The notes under the pieces are model-generated. The model did not search any database, was not told the origin of the DNA, and saw nothing but the letters and a program-made list of their open reading frames with translations. A stretch of 41,665 bases of DNA. Origin: Bacteroidales bacterium UBA5433 (GTDB taxonomy: Bacteria; Bacteroidota; Bacteroidia; Bacteroidales; UBA932). Within the stretch, counting starts at the first letter, position 1. Every line of letters begins with the position of its first letter. The position numbers and the translations under genes were made by a program. Shown here one piece after another: positions 41,135-41,665 of the stretch. The DNA lies in assembly GCA_002427525.1 (NCBI GenBank), contig DIRP01000003.1:78348-120012 (forward strand), given 5' to 3'.

Positions 41135-41190
41135 GTTCCAATTTTTGTTCCTATAAATTTGGTTCCTATAAACGTTCCATCTGACGTTCC
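41135..41190 (+). repeat. GTTCC pentamer array
   Basis: GTTCC occurs five times, starting at 41135, 41147, 41162, 41174 and 41186 (spacing 12, 15, 12, 12). Two copies extend to GTTCCTATAAA. A reverse copy, GGAAC, lies left of the IS at about 39750. The regular spacing near one helical turn suggests protein-binding iterons. From 41191 to 41379 I see nothing else definite. Confidence 0.55.
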
Positions 41191-41379
41191 AAACGATCCG
41201 TTTTGCACGTTCTTTTACTTTTCAGAGTGTTACCAAAAGGTATAACCACAATAGATGCTAATGCCAGCATAATAACTATTTTTTATAGATTATGCGTTGA
41301 CATTAATTGACAGACATAAAGCGGCACACATAAACGTGTAAAACAATAATATACTGTTTGTTATATAAATTTTAAGCCT

Positions 41380-41665
41380 ATGAAAACAAAAAAATTTATT
41401 TGTCCCAATTGTGGTCATAAACAGAAATTTTATCATACAATAACTGCATTGTCCTTTACGAAATGGAAATGCCCTAATTGTGGAAGTATAATAAAACTGG
41501 ATACTTCTATCAGCGTTCCTACTTCAGTAGCTTTGGCGCTTGTTTTTTATATTATCCTTAATAGGGTTGATCCACCTATATGGGTTGGTTGTTTATTTTT
41601 TGTTATTTATTCAGCTTGCGCTTTGATCTTTTTTTATAAATCTGGAGTTACTAACTTAGTTGGGA
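41380..41665 (+). CDS. Zinc-ribbon membrane protein, partial
   Basis: An ATG at 41380 opens a frame that runs off the window (95 codons visible). Two CPNCG motifs (FICPNCGHK and WKCPNCGSI) form a likely zinc ribbon at the cytoplasmic N-terminus, followed by two hydrophobic helices. Such small proteins are common in Bacteroidales, and their role is unknown to me. The C-terminus is missing. Confidence 0.7.
   Translation, partial: MKTKKFICPNCGHKQKFYHTITALSFTKWKCPNCGSIIKLDTSISVPTSVALALVFYIILNRVDPPIWVGCLFFVIYSACALIFFYKSGVTNLVG

Overview
The window is chromosomal DNA from a member of the Bacteroidota, most likely order Bacteroidales. The evidence is a SusC/SusD pair, fimbrillin and FISUMP lipoproteins, lipobox-bearing exported enzymes, and repeated promoters of the Bacteroidetes type (TTTG, about 19 nt, TAnnTTTG) in place of E. 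coli-type boxes. I cannot fix the genus from sequence alone.

Layout. 1-1.9 kb is a surface-protein region on the minus strand: a fimbrillin-like lipoprotein, a 52-aa peptide gene before it, a decayed FISUMP lipoprotein gene, and two copies of a short repeat/micro-ORF just after lipoprotein stop codons. 1.9-6.9 kb (minus) holds a lysine 2,3-aminomutase-family radical SAM enzyme, then an exported M28 peptidase followed by a lipoprotein serpin. 7-9.7 kb has MarC plus a GH53 endo-galactanase lipoprotein facing a class II aldolase. 9.7-13.8 kb is a plus-strand run creatininase family-gmk-nadD-nnrE/D, ending against an RluD-type pseudouridine synthase. 13.9-19.4 kb is dnaK-grpE-dnaJ followed closely by an M23 peptidase.

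19.4-28.3 kb is the most coherent accessory system. A tight minus-strand operon susC-susD-GNAT-SSS symporter-serine hydrolase is transcribed away from anmK (anhydro-MurNAc kinase). I infer a locus for scavenging or recycling peptidoglycan fragments: outer-membrane capture, periplasmic hydrolysis, sodium-coupled import and cytoplasmic phosphorylation. 28.3-31.2 kb is rplS-tRNA-Arg-umuD-umuC-membrane-anchored peptide deformylase. The tRNA has an A19/U56 swap of the normally invariant G19-C56 elbow pair. 31.2-32.2 kb is a BlaI-type repressor behind three palindromes, then a BlaR1-like stub fused to a TonB C-terminal domain. 32.1-36.4 kb has a D-2-hydroxyacid dehydrogenase, an unknown membrane protein and an M1 aminopeptidase lipoprotein.

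36.5-37.8 kb carries an intact FISUMP lipoprotein gene followed by three overlapping genes for 40, 36 and 31-aa single-helix membrane peptides, closed by a strong intrinsic terminator. I consider this compact unit the best candidate for an undescribed system. 37.9-41.7 kb is mobile DNA: a tyrosine recombinase with GGGAC-type repeats on both sides, an intact 1341-bp IS4-family element with inverted repeats and a target duplication, a GTTCC pentamer array, and the start of a zinc-ribbon membrane protein. Several genes across the window have a TAnnTTTG box only 3-5 nt before the start codon, suggesting leaderless or nearly leaderless mRNAs.
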